Shown here one piece after another: positions 7,210 to 15,439 of a DNA stretch of 36,316 bases (the first letter of the stretch is position 1; each line of letters begins with the position of its first letter). The stretch comes from an uncultured Alsobacter sp. (lineage in GTDB: Bacteria; Pseudomonadota; Alphaproteobacteria; Rhizobiales; Beijerinckiaceae): assembly GCF_945952055.1 (NCBI RefSeq), contig NZ_CAMFHB010000003.1, positions 228,323-264,638 on the forward strand, given 5' to 3'. The notes beneath the pieces are model-generated. The model had not been told where the DNA came from, did no database searches, and saw only the letters and a list, made by a program, of their open reading frames with translations. Position numbers and translations under genes: made by a program.

Positions 7210-8703
7210 ATGACGGGCAGCATGGGTGCGCCATCCGGTCCCGATCCGGCCGTCACGGCGATGACCGTCGGCCTGTTCAGGGTGGGTCCCTGCATGCTGG
7301 CCGTCTCGGTCGACGCCGTGCGCGAGGTGATCCGCCGCCCGGCCCGGACGCTGGCCGTCCCGTCGGCCATTGCCGGCCTCGTCGGCGCGGTCGACGTTCG
7401 CGGCGTCATCATCCCGGTGCTGGACCTGCGCGCCGCGCTGGGGCTCGGGTCGGACCACGTCCACGACGAGGTGGTCGTCATCCTGCGCCAGTATGGCCGT
7501 CTGGTCGGCCTCCTCGCGGACGGCGTGAACGGCATTGCCACCATCGACCGGCATCGGTTGACGCCGGTGGAGGCCCACGTGCCCGTCGGCACGACCCTGC
7601 ACACTCACTCCTTCACCTGGGAAGCGCAGCCGGTCTGGCTGCTCGACGCGGCCCGCATCGCCGCCATCCCGGGCCTGCCGATGGTCGCCGAGGCCGAGAC
7701 GCGCACGACCGGCCGCAGCTTCGACCGGCGGGTGACCCGCCTCTTCTTCCGCACCGGCCCGTTCCACTTCGCGCTGCAGGCGACGGAGGTCGATGCCACG
7801 GTGGCGCGCGCCGAGCTCCGGCCTTCGCCGCTGACCTCCAGACTGTGCCACGGGGTGTTCGACCACCATGGTCGCAGCATCCCCGCCGTGGATCCGCTGC
7901 GCCTGCTCGGGCTCGGCGCATTGGAGCCCGCGGGCGAAAGCCCGATCCTGATCCTGCGCTGTCGAAACGACGGTCGCGTGGGCCTGCGCATCGACGCCGT
8001 CCACGACATGGTGGCCCAGGCTGCCGATGACGTGCTGCCGATGCCGGCGCTGGCCGTGGCCGACCCGTCCTGCTTCGAGGGGGTGACCGTCGACAAGCAC
8101 GGCACCCAGCACCTGGTCCTGAGCGCCGAGGGCCTGCGCGATCTCGAGTCCGTCGATACCTATGCCCGTCTCAGCGGCATCGGTCCCCTCGCGAGCGGCG
8201 CGGCCGCCGCGGCGCAGGTGGCGCGCAACCAGGTCGTCGTCTTCACGGCCGGGGCCCGGGCCGCCGTGCCGCTCCTGCAACTTCAGGAAGTCATCGCCTA
8301 TCCGGAGGTGGTGACGGCCATCGCCGACGTCAGGCCGCACCTGATCGGCCTCTTCGACCATCGCGGCAAGCCCATTCCGCTGCTGGCGCTCGACCGAGCG
8401 CTCGGTGCCCGTGCGGGCAGTGGCGCCCATTCCCGGGTGCTCCTGGTGTCGGGCGAGGCCGGAACGGTCGGCTTCGCCGTGGACGTCCTCCACGGCATCG
8501 AGGCGGCGAGGGCGATGCAGCCACACGACCGGCGCGCCGTCGGGCACGTCGCCACCGCGCCGTCGATGAATGCCCTCGTCGAGATCGGCGCGGGAGGGGG
8601 CGAGGTCCTGCCCCTCCTCGATCTGCAAGCCCTCATGGCCGAGCTCTCCGGTGGCGCTGCGGTGCGCTTGCCCCGCCAGCCCGCGCTGGCCGCCTCCGCT
8701 TGA
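7210..8703 (+). CDS. protein of three tandem CheW-like domains
   Basis: A 497-aa protein made of three CheW-like domains, at about residues 18-150, 175-310 and 335-485. Each repeats the CheW pattern of a beta-strand opening (FRVGPCMLAVSVDAVREVI; FFRTGPFHFALQATEV; VVVFTAGARAAVPLLQLQEV), an HHGRSIPAVDPLRLLG or DHRGKPIPLLALDRALG type segment, and a late VGLRIDAVHDM / VGFAVDVLHGIE strand. CheW couples receptors to the CheA kinase. An ordinary CheW has one domain, so this one could bridge several receptor or kinase partners. It lies ten bases after the PAS receptor gene, almost certainly in one operon. No cheA, cheY, cheR or cheB is visible nearby, so the kinase must be encoded elsewhere. The ATG at 7210 has a weak ribosome site; ATG 7222 is an alternative. 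Confidence 0.88.
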   Translation: MTGSMGAPSGPDPAVTAMTVGLFRVGPCMLAVSVDAVREVIRRPARTLAVPSAIAGLVGAVDVRGVIIPVLDLRAALGLGSDHVHDEVVVILRQYGRLVGLLADGVNGIATIDRHRLTPVEAHVPVGTTLHTHSFTWEAQPVWLLDAARIAAIPGLPMVAEAETRTTGRSFDRRVTRLFFRTGPFHFALQATEVDATVARAELRPSPLTSRLCHGVFDHHGRSIPAVDPLRLLGLGALEPAGESPILILRCRNDGRVGLRIDAVHDMVAQAADDVLPMPALAVADPSCFEGVTVDKHGTQHLVLSAEGLRDLESVDTYARLSGIGPLASGAAAAAQVARNQVVVFTAGARAAVPLLQLQEVIAYPEVVTAIADVRPHLIGLFDHRGKPIPLLALDRALGARAGSGAHSRVLLVSGEAGTVGFAVDVLHGIEAARAMQPHDRRAVGHVATAPSMNALVEIGAGGGEVLPLLDLQALMAELSGGAAVRLPRQPALAASA

Positions 8704-8784
8704 GCTTGTAACGCCGTCGATCCGGTGCAGACTGACGGGGACAGCGTGTCCGGATCCGCCGGATCGCCAGGAAAGGGCTCCCCC

Positions 8785-9390
8785 ATGGACACCCGAGGCT
8801 TCGTCGGACGTCGATCCGGCCGTGACAACGCCACGCGGCTTCCGCCAGGCCAGTCGCTGACGGCCGACTTCCCCGTCCTGTCCGCCGGACCGACGCCGAA
8901 GGTCGACCTCGCCTCATGGCGGTTCACCCTCAAGGTCGGGCCGCGGCCGGTGGCCTCGTGGACCTGGGAAGAGTTCGGCCGGCTGCCCCAGACCTCCTGG
9001 ACGCGCGACATCCACTGCGTGACCACGTGGTCCAAGTTCGACACGCCCTGGACCGGCGTGCTGGTCGACGACGTGCTGGCCGCGGCCGGCATCGAGGCGC
9101 CGACGCCGTTCGTTCTCGCCCACTCCTTCGACGACTACGCGACCAATGTTCCCTTCGCCGACCTCGGCGGCGGCAAGGCCATGGTCGCCACGCTCTACGA
9201 GGGCCGGCCGATCACGCCGGATCATGGCGGCCCCGCGCGGCTGCTCGTGCCGCACCTGTATTTCTGGAAGTCGGCCAAATGGCTGAAGGCCCTGCAGTTC
9301 ACGCAGAAGGACGAGCCGGGGTTCTGGGAAACCCACGGCTATCACATGCGGGGCGATCCCTGGCAGGAAGAGCGCTACTCGGACGATTGA
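8785..9390 (+). CDS. sulfite oxidase-like molybdopterin oxidoreductase
   Basis: A 201-aa protein of the oxidoreductase molybdopterin-binding (sulfite oxidase / MsrP) domain family. DIHCVTTWSKFD contains the Cys (about residue 78) that would bind molybdenum. HSFDDYATNVP, DHGGPARLLVPHLYFWKS and KWLKALQF match the cofactor-binding part. The C-terminal dimerisation domain of true sulfite oxidases is absent and there is no Tat signal, so it is likely cytoplasmic, unlike MsrP. AGGAAAGG lies shortly before the ATG at 8785, which fixes the start. One base after its stop begins an FAD/NAD reductase gene, a likely electron-transfer partner. The physiological substrate of this small family is not known to me. 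Confidence 0.88.
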   Translation: MDTRGFVGRRSGRDNATRLPPGQSLTADFPVLSAGPTPKVDLASWRFTLKVGPRPVASWTWEEFGRLPQTSWTRDIHCVTTWSKFDTPWTGVLVDDVLAAAGIEAPTPFVLAHSFDDYATNVPFADLGGGKAMVATLYEGRPITPDHGGPARLLVPHLYFWKSAKWLKALQFTQKDEPGFWETHGYHMRGDPWQEERYSDD

Positions 9391-9391
9391 C

Positions 9392-10135
9392 GTGTCCGCG
9401 CCGTCGCGCACGGCCTGGCAGGGGGCCACCCTCCGCGACATCGCGGTCGAGACGCCGCGCATTCGCCGCCTGGTGCTGGAGCCGGACCTGTGGCGGCCGT
9501 CGCGGGCCGGGCAGCACGTCGACCTGCGCCTGACCGCGCCGGACGGCTACACGGCCGTGCGAAGCTATTCGTTGTGCTCCCCGCCGGAGCGCCCCGCCAC
9601 CTACGAGATCGCCGTGGAGCTCCTGCCCGAGGGCGAAGTGTCGTCCTACCTCCACGAGGGCGCCGCCGTCGGGGACCGGATCGAAATTCGCGGGCCGGTC
9701 GGCGGGCACTTCGTCTGGTCGGCCGCCGACGGCGGGCCTCTGCTGCTGGTGGGAGGAGGTTCGGGGCTCGTCCCGCTGGTCGCCATGCTGCGGCACCGCG
9801 CCGCGGCGGGCGCGAGGGTTCCCGTGGCCGTCTGCGTGGGGGCTCGCCACCTCGTGGACGTGCCGTTCCTGGCCGAGCTCACCGCGATGGCGGAGCGGCA
9901 TGACGGCGTGTTTCTGTCCGTGGCCGTGTCGCGGGAGGCTGTCTCGCATCCGTACGGCCAGGCGGGCCGTCTCGACGCAGCCTTGCTGTCGGTCGCCCTC
10001 GGCCGCCTTTCCATGCCGCCGCGCACTGTTTTCGTTTGCGGATCCAACCGGTTCGTGGAAGGCGTGACGCAGCCGCTGCTGGAGCTCGGCGTGTCCGCGT
10101 CGGTCATCCGGACCGAACGTTTCGGAGGCGCCTGA
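9392..10135 (+). CDS. ferredoxin reductase-like FAD/NAD(P)-binding oxidoreductase
   Basis: A 247-aa flavoprotein reductase. The FAD domain carries RSYSLCSPPE, the RxYS motif of the ferredoxin-NADP reductase family. The nucleotide domain begins with LLLVGGGSGLVPLVAML and ends with VFVCGSNRFVEG. There is no Cys cluster for a 2Fe-2S centre, so it probably passes electrons from NAD(P)H directly to a partner. It starts with GTG one base after the molybdoenzyme stop, so the two are probably translationally coupled and form a two-protein redox system. Its ribosome site would lie inside the end of the upstream gene. Confidence 0.88.
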   Translation: MSAPSRTAWQGATLRDIAVETPRIRRLVLEPDLWRPSRAGQHVDLRLTAPDGYTAVRSYSLCSPPERPATYEIAVELLPEGEVSSYLHEGAAVGDRIEIRGPVGGHFVWSAADGGPLLLVGGGSGLVPLVAMLRHRAAAGARVPVAVCVGARHLVDVPFLAELTAMAERHDGVFLSVAVSREAVSHPYGQAGRLDAALLSVALGRLSMPPRTVFVCGSNRFVEGVTQPLLELGVSASVIRTERFGGA

Positions 10136-10173
10136 CGCGCCGTGGCGCTTGTTCGTCCTGGCGGAGGTCCGGC

Positions 10174-10533
10174 ATGCTTCGACCGCTGTTGCTCCTGATC
10201 GCGCTTCAGTTTCTCGGCGAGGCGACGGTGCGGCTGCTGGCCGTGCCCGTGCCGGGGCCGGTGGTGGGGCTGACCGCGCTCGTCGCGCTGTGTGCCGCGT
10301 GGCCGGCGGTCTTCGGCTTCGTGGAGGACACCGCCGAGGCGTTGCTCAAGCACCTGTCCCTGCTCTTCGTGCCGGCCGGCGTCGGCGTTCTCCAGCATCT
10401 GGGCCTGCTCGCCCGCGAGTGGTGGCCGATCGCCGGCGTGCTGGTGCTGTCGACGGCCATCACCCTGGTCGCGACGGCCCTGACGTTCCAGTGGCTGGCC
10501 CGGCCCGCCGGGCCCGACGGGAGCGAGCCATGA
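10174..10533 (+). CDS. LrgA/CidA-like holin-family membrane protein
   Basis: A 119-aa inner-membrane protein with four hydrophobic segments. It matches the LrgA/CidA family: an N-terminal LLLIALQFLGEATVRLL helix, VPVPGPVVGLTALVALC, and LSLLFVPAGVGVLQHLGLL (the conserved LFVPAGVG-type motif). CidA/LrgA proteins have been described as holin-like and as metabolite (pyruvate) transport components. GGAGG lies eight bases before the ATG at 10174. The stop overlaps the start of the LrgB-like gene by four bases (ATGA), so the pair is coupled. Confidence 0.9.
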   Translation: MLRPLLLLIALQFLGEATVRLLAVPVPGPVVGLTALVALCAAWPAVFGFVEDTAEALLKHLSLLFVPAGVGVLQHLGLLAREWWPIAGVLVLSTAITLVATALTFQWLARPAGPDGSEP

Positions 10534-11255
10534 CCTCGCCGGCCGTCCAGGATCTGTGGGTCTACCTCGCCACCTCGCCGCTGTTCTGGCTCGGGCTCAC
10601 CCTGGCCGCCTATCTCGGCGCCGACGCCATCGCCGCCGCGACCGGGCGCCATCCCCTCGCCAATCCCGTGCTGATGGCGGTCGCCACGGTCTGCATCGTG
10701 CTGTTCGCCACGGGCACGAGCTATCCCACCTATTTCTCCGGCGCCCAGTTCGTGCACGTGTTGCTCGGCCCGGCGACCGTGGCTCTCGCCATTCCCATCA
10801 TCCGCAACCGTGCGGCCATCCGGCGCGACCTGCGGGCCCTGGTCGGCGCGCTGGTCGTCGGTTCGGCCACGGGTGTGGCGAGTGCCATCGGCATCGCGGT
10901 TCTGTGCGGCGGCAGCGAGGTGCTGGTGCGCTCCGTGGCACCGAAGTCGGTCACGGCGGCCATCGCCATGGGCGTCTCGCGGGAGGCCGGCGGCCTGCCC
11001 GAGCTGACCGCAGTGGTGGTCATCGCCACCGGCATCACCGGAGCCGTGCTCGTGACGCCGCTGATGAACGCCCTGCGCCTGCGCGACTGGCGGGCGAGGG
11101 GCTTCGCCGTCGGTCTCGCCGCCCACGGCATCGGAACCGCGCGAGCGCTCCAGGTGCATCCGCTGGCGGGCACCTTCGCGGCCCTGGCCATGGCCCTCAA
11201 CGGCGTCATGACGGCCTTCCTGACGCCGGTGCTGCTGCGCGTCATGGGCGGATGA
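10530..11255 (+). CDS. LrgB/CidB-like membrane protein
   Basis: A 241-aa polytopic membrane protein of the LrgB/CidB family. Family landmarks are NPVLMAVATVCIVL, FSGAQFVHVLLGPATVALA (the conserved LGPATVALA), RSVAPKSVTAAIAMGVSRE and AAHGIGTARAL. The last two are among the best-conserved LrgB segments. It overlaps the LrgA-like gene through ATGA. The pair follows the molybdoenzyme/reductase genes by 38 bases on the same strand, so all four may be co-transcribed. No LytTR or LysR regulator gene of the usual lrg/cid type is next to it. Confidence 0.92.
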   Translation: MTSPAVQDLWVYLATSPLFWLGLTLAAYLGADAIAAATGRHPLANPVLMAVATVCIVLFATGTSYPTYFSGAQFVHVLLGPATVALAIPIIRNRAAIRRDLRALVGALVVGSATGVASAIGIAVLCGGSEVLVRSVAPKSVTAAIAMGVSREAGGLPELTAVVVIATGITGAVLVTPLMNALRLRDWRARGFAVGLAAHGIGTARALQVHPLAGTFAALAMALNGVMTAFLTPVLLRVMGG

Positions 11256-11327
11256 GCCGCCTACCCATGACGGGGCCGCCTGTGCTAGTGCCGCCCTCGT
11301 CGACTTTTCTCGTGCCCGGACCGTCCC

Positions 11328-12386
11328 ATGAGCCGCTTCTGGAACCCGCTCGTTCACACGCTGCACCCCTATGTCGCGGGGGAGCAGCCGAAAATGGCGA
11401 ACCTGATCAAGCTCAACACCAACGAGAGCCCCTACGGCCCTTCGCCCAAGGCGATCGCCGCCATCAGGGCGGCCACGGACGACCGGCTGCGGCTTTATCC
11501 CGATCCCACCGCCTCGGCGCTGCGCGAGGCCATCGCCGCGACCCACGGGCTCGCGCCGGACATGGTCTTCGTCGGCAACGGCTCGGACGAGGTGCTCGCC
11601 CACGCCTTCCAGGCGCTGCTCAAGCACGACGGGCCGCTGCTCTTTCCCGACATCACCTACAGCTTCTACCCGAGCTATTGCCTCCTGTTCGGGATCGAGC
11701 CGCGGCCTGTCGCGCTCGACGAGGGCTTCGGCGTCCGCATCGAGGATTACCGGCAGCCGTGCGGCGCGATCATCGTGCCGAACCCCAACGCGCCCACCGG
11801 CAGGGCCCTTCCGCTCGCGGAGATCGAACGGCTGGTGGCCGATCATCCCGACCAGGTGGTCGTCATCGACGAGGCCTATGTCGATTTCGGCGCCGAGAGC
11901 GCCATCGCGCTCGTGCCGCGCTACGAAAACCTCCTGGTCGTCCAGACCTTGTCGAAGTCGCGCGGCCTTGCCGGGCTGCGCGTCGGCTTCGCGGTGGGGC
12001 AGCGGGCGCTGATCGACGGGCTGGAGCGCGTGAAGGACAGCTTCAACTCCTATCCGCTCGACTCCCTGGCGATCGCCGGCGCCCTGGCCTCGTGGCAGGA
12101 CGACGCGTGGTTCGCGCAGAAGCGCGCGCAGGTCATCGCCAGCCGCGAGCGGCTGACGGCGGCGCTGCAGGGGCTGGGCTTCGACGTCGTGCCGTCGGCC
12201 GCCAACTTCGTCTTCGCCCGCCACCCGGGCCGTGCCGGGGCGGACCTGGCGCGCGAGCTGCGCAGCCGGGCGATCCTCGTCCGCCACTGGAACAAGCCGC
12301 GCATCGCGGACCACCTGCGCATCACGATCGGGACGGACGAGCAGTGCGACCGCCTCGTCGAGGCGCTGCAAGAGATCCTGGGCTGA
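11328..12386 (+). CDS. hisC: histidinol-phosphate aminotransferase (HisC family)
   Basis: A 352-aa class I/II aminotransferase using pyridoxal phosphate. In histidine synthesis HisC transaminates imidazole-acetol phosphate with glutamate. Many HisC homologues also act on aromatic amino-acid precursors. Seen in order: [13 protein letters not shown] near the N terminus, [21 protein letters not shown], the DEAYVDF cofactor Asp/Tyr region, the [13 protein letters not shown] segment with the Schiff-base Lys at about residue 210, and a C-terminal RITIGT Arg. The length is normal. No other his genes are nearby, so it may be a second HisC or an aromatic aminotransferase. The ATG at 11328 has only a weak ribosome site but starts the protein at the usual place. 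Confidence 0.9.
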   Translation: MSRFWNPLVHTLHPYVAGEQPKMANLIKLNTNESPYGPSPKAIAAIRAATDDRLRLYPDPTASALREAIAATHGLAPDMVFVGNGSDEVLAHAFQALLKHDGPLLFPDITYSFYPSYCLLFGIEPRPVALDEGFGVRIEDYRQPCGAIIVPNPNAPTGRALPLAEIERLVADHPDQVVVIDEAYVDFGAESAIALVPRYENLLVVQTLSKSRGLAGLRVGFAVGQRALIDGLERVKDSFNSYPLDSLAIAGALASWQDDAWFAQKRAQVIASRERLTAALQGLGFDVVPSAANFVFARHPGRAGADLARELRSRAILVRHWNKPRIADHLRITIGTDEQCDRLVEALQEILG

Positions 12387-12462
12387 GGCGTTCGCATTCC
12401 CATCTATGGAGCTCTCGCACTCCACCGCAGCCGACTCGTCGAGTAGGCGCCCACCTTTCGGT

Positions 12463-12550
12463 CGTCCTGCCCGGGCTTGGCCCGGGCATCCACGACTTTG
12501 CCGGGGCCGTGCGGAATTCGTGGATTGCCGGGCCAAGCCCGGCCAGGACG
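12463..12550. repeat. long intergenic palindrome (dispersed-repeat type)
   Basis: Two imperfectly complementary arms, 12463-12495 and 12518-12550, each contain CCCGGGCTTGGCCCGGGC or its near-complement GCCGGGCCAAGCCCGGC and end in ATCCACGA/TCGTGGAT. The inner 22 bases form the loop. Each arm is itself partly palindromic. It lies between the convergent hisC and permease genes, where it could end transcription from both sides. Hairpins of this sequence style are common dispersed repeats in Hyphomicrobiales genomes. There is no T-tract. Confidence 0.75.
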
Positions 12551-12602
12551 TGGAGAGGCGTGAGCCGGCTGGAGGTGCCGAGAGGCGCCGGACCCAGCGA
12601 CG

Positions 12603-14360
12603 CTACCTTGCGTAAAGACGGTCCAGGCGCACCAGCTTGTTCAGCAGCAGCAGGATCAGCACGGTGGCGACGATCAGCAGGGCCGAGACGGCGTGCACGG
12701 TCGGCTCGAGGCTGAAGGTCGATTCCGCGTAGATGCGCACCGGGAGGGTCGTCATGCGGGCGGTGGTGAGGAAGCTCGTGACCGTGACCTCGCCGAAGGA
12801 CAGGAGGAAGCTCATGATCCCGGTCGCCGCGAGGCCCGGTGCGAGCCCCGGCAGGATCACGAGCAGGAAGCGGCGCAGGCCGTTGGCCCCCAGGCTCGCC
12901 GCGGCCTCCTCCTGCGCCTTGTCGAGCTGCTCCACGGAGGCCTGCAGCAGCGAGATGGCGAAGGGCAGGCTGAGCACCACGTGCACGGCCACCAGACCCA
13001 TGAAGGGCGGCAGCGCCGTGTAGGCCTGCAGCAGGCGCAGCATGCCGACGCCGATGGCCACGTGGGGCAGCGACAGCGGCAGCATCCAGAAGGCTGACAG
13101 TCCGGTCAGGCCGGGGAATCGGTAGCGCGAGAGGGCGAAGGCGGCCGGCATCGCCAGCGCGATGGTGACGGCGGCGGAGACGACGGCGAGCTGCACCGAG
13201 ACGACGAAGGACCCCCAGTAGGCCCCGCCGAACAGGACCGCCGCGTACCATTTCAGCGTGAAGCCGCGAAAGCCGGCGACCGTGGCCTGAGGAACGTCGT
13301 TGAAGCTCTGGATGCAGACGAGGGCGAGTGGCAGCAGCAGGAGCAGCAGCGCTCCGCAGAACAGGAGCTTGCCGAGGATCGGGCCGACGACATCGAGGAC
13401 GCGCAGGACGATCCGGGGCAGGGCGATGGCCGCTGCGGGGCGTCCCGCTTTCCACGGCATGAACCGGCGCACGACCAGGAACACGATCACGGCGAAGAGC
13501 GTGCTCGTCGCGGTCATCACCAGAGCCAGGGCGGAGGCGAGCGGCGCGTTGAGGTTCTGCAGGGCCTCCTGCCAGACGAGCATGCCGACGGTGAAGACCT
13601 TCTTGCCGCCCAGCAGGGTCGCCGAGACATAGGCGGTCGAGGCCAACAGGAAGACGATGACGATACCGGCGCGCAGGCCCGGCAGGGACAGCGGCACGTC
13701 GACGAGCAGCACCCGCGTCATGCGCGAGGCGCCGAGGCTCTGGGCCGCTTCGTGGACGCGGGGCGAGGTGCCCTGCAGGACGTCGTAGAGCGCCAGCACC
13801 ATGAACGGCATGAAGACCTGCGCCAGCGCGATCGCCACGGCGCCATGGGTGTAGAGCATGCCCTTGAAGGGCGGCAGGCCGACGAGCCCGAGGACCTGGT
13901 TGATCAGTCCGTCGGGCGCCAGCAGCAGCACGATGCCAAGCGAGCGCACCACCACGTTGGTGAGCAGCGGAATGAGGATGACGGCGAAGGCCAGCGGGCG
14001 CCAGCGCACCGGCAACCTGGCCAGCCACAGCGCCAGCGGATAGCCGAGCAGCGCCGACAGCAGCGTGACGCCGGCGGCCAGGGCCAGTGTCTCGCCCACG
14101 ACGCGCAGGTAGAATGTGTCCTGGAACAGCGTCCTGAACTGCTCCAGCGATGGCGGTTGCAGCAGGTCCCCGAACGGGTCGGAGACCTCGTGCAGCGACA
14201 GCAGCAGCACCGTCACGAACGGCGCCGCGAAGGCGAGCAGCAGCCAGGCCGTCACCGGCAGGGCGAGGAGCGGTCCGGCGAGCCGGCGCAGGTCTCCCGG
14301 CGCGGAGGTGGTCTTGCCGGCGGCGAGCGCCGCCGGCAGGGAGGATTGCGAGGTGCTCAC
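12603..14360 (-). CDS. ABC transporter permease, two membrane domains fused (PotB-PotC type)
   Basis: A 585-aa inner-membrane permease holding two binding-protein-dependent transport domains in one chain, where spermidine/putrescine systems usually have two proteins. Each half has about six hydrophobic helices and an EAA loop that docks on the ATPase: HEAAQSLGASRMTRVLLVDV in the first half and EEAAASLGANGLRRFLLVIL in the second. A variable linker with further hydrophobic segments lies around residues 265-320. The start is the GTG at 14360, which overlaps the TGA of the binding-protein gene (GTGA). The same frame stays open to 15485, but that part is a shadow of the binding-protein gene. It is the last gene of the operon, ending 52 bases from the intergenic palindrome. 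Confidence 0.9.
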   Translation of the reverse strand: MSTSQSSLPAALAAGKTTSAPGDLRRLAGPLLALPVTAWLLLAFAAPFVTVLLLSLHEVSDPFGDLLQPPSLEQFRTLFQDTFYLRVVGETLALAAGVTLLSALLGYPLALWLARLPVRWRPLAFAVILIPLLTNVVVRSLGIVLLLAPDGLINQVLGLVGLPPFKGMLYTHGAVAIALAQVFMPFMVLALYDVLQGTSPRVHEAAQSLGASRMTRVLLVDVPLSLPGLRAGIVIVFLLASTAYVSATLLGGKKVFTVGMLVWQEALQNLNAPLASALALVMTATSTLFAVIVFLVVRRFMPWKAGRPAAAIALPRIVLRVLDVVGPILGKLLFCGALLLLLLPLALVCIQSFNDVPQATVAGFRGFTLKWYAAVLFGGAYWGSFVVSVQLAVVSAAVTIALAMPAAFALSRYRFPGLTGLSAFWMLPLSLPHVAIGVGMLRLLQAYTALPPFMGLVAVHVVLSLPFAISLLQASVEQLDKAQEEAAASLGANGLRRFLLVILPGLAPGLAATGIMSFLLSFGEVTVTSFLTTARMTTLPVRIYAESTFSLEPTVHAVSALLIVATVLILLLLNKLVRLDRLYAR

Positions 14361-15403
14361 CCCGCGATCTCGCGGTTGAAGCGGTTCGTCCAGGCCGGCT
14401 GGTTCTTGATCACCAGGTCCCAGTCGAAGTCGACGAGCTTGTCCACGTCGCTGCCCAGCACGAGCTTGCTCTTCAGCGCATCGGGGATGTTCAGGTTCTT
14501 GACCGTCGGCGAGTAGTAGATCTCGTTGGCGTAGGCGAGCATGCAGGGCTCGCTGAGATGCAGGTTGATCCACTCCTCGGCGAGCTTCTGGTTCTTGGTG
14601 CCGACCGTGATGCAGGCGACGTTCATCGCCACCGCCTGGCCCTCGACGGGGTTGGCGATCTCGATGTTGGGGTTGCGCGTCTCTGCGTACTTGCGCGTGA
14701 AGCTGCCGAACTCGATCGAGAGGTCGGCGACGCCCTGGTCGAACATTTGGAAGAGCTGGTCCTGGCTCCCCTGGATGGCCGCGAAGGGCTTGAGCTCCTT
14801 GATCTTCTCGAAGCCGACGTCGATCGCCTTCTCGCTGCCGCCGAAGATCTTGGCGGCCATCAGGAGACCTGCCGTGCCTTCCGCGCCGGGGTAGGACGGC
14901 CAGGCGATGCGGCCCTTCCATTCCGGGTTCCACATGTCCTTCCAGGAGGTGATCGGCTTGGACGCCTTGCGCTTGTCGTAGACGATCGTGCAGGGGTTCA
15001 GCGCCACCCCGTAGCCGCCGAGCTTGGCCACGTCGAAGAGATTGGCGAACTGCGGCACGGCGTCGGTGGGCGCCTGGGTGACGCCGTCCTTCACGGCCTG
15101 CCGGCTCTCGAAGATGTTGAGGTACAGCACGTCGAAGCTCGGGCGGCCGCGCTCGGCATAGGCGCGCGACCGGCGCTCGGGCGTCCCGCCCAGCACGTAG
15201 GACACCTTGCAGCCGAACTTCTCCACCAGGGGCTTCTCGACATACTGCTTGACGATGCGCTCCTGCGCGCCGCCCCAGATGCCGACGACGAGTTCGTCGC
15301 CGGGCTTGGGCTGGGCCACGGCGGTGCGGGAGAAGCCGTAGGGCGCCGCAAGCCCGGCGCCGAGGATGAGCTTGCCGAAGCGGCGCCTGTCGAGTGTCGT
15401 CAT
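14357..15403 (-). CDS. ABC transporter substrate-binding protein (PotD-like)
   Basis: A 348-aa periplasmic solute-binding protein. The N terminus DRRRFGKLILGAGLAA is a good Tat signal, with cleavage probably after the AVA near residue 30. The mature part follows the spermidine/putrescine or iron-type binding fold: LVVGIWGGAQERIVKQYVE, FDVLYLNIFESRQAV, YGVALNPCTIVYDKRK, SWKDMWNPEWKGRIAWPSYP, GAEGTAGLL and a late NQKLAEEWINLHLS. The SWKDMWNPEWKGRI segment is a hallmark of this group. AAGGAG lies seven bases before the ATG. The ligand cannot be read from sequence; the hydrolase genes in the operon suggest a small amide or ester compound. Confidence 0.9.
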   Translation of the reverse strand: MTTLDRRRFGKLILGAGLAAPYGFSRTAVAQPKPGDELVVGIWGGAQERIVKQYVEKPLVEKFGCKVSYVLGGTPERRSRAYAERGRPSFDVLYLNIFESRQAVKDGVTQAPTDAVPQFANLFDVAKLGGYGVALNPCTIVYDKRKASKPITSWKDMWNPEWKGRIAWPSYPGAEGTAGLLMAAKIFGGSEKAIDVGFEKIKELKPFAAIQGSQDQLFQMFDQGVADLSIEFGSFTRKYAETRNPNIEIANPVEGQAVAMNVACITVGTKNQKLAEEWINLHLSEPCMLAYANEIYYSPTVKNLNIPDALKSKLVLGSDVDKLVDFDWDLVIKNQPAWTNRFNREIAG

Positions 15404-15439
15404 GGGTCGTCTCCTTGTCGGATGTTTGGGTGGGATTGC

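Noticed and set aside
5124-7604. 826-codon minus-strand frame opposite the PAS receptor and CheW genes
   Set aside because: It is the shadow of two well-supported genes. Its residue content (many Asp, Arg, Gly, Val from reversed codons) follows from high GC, and it matches no family.
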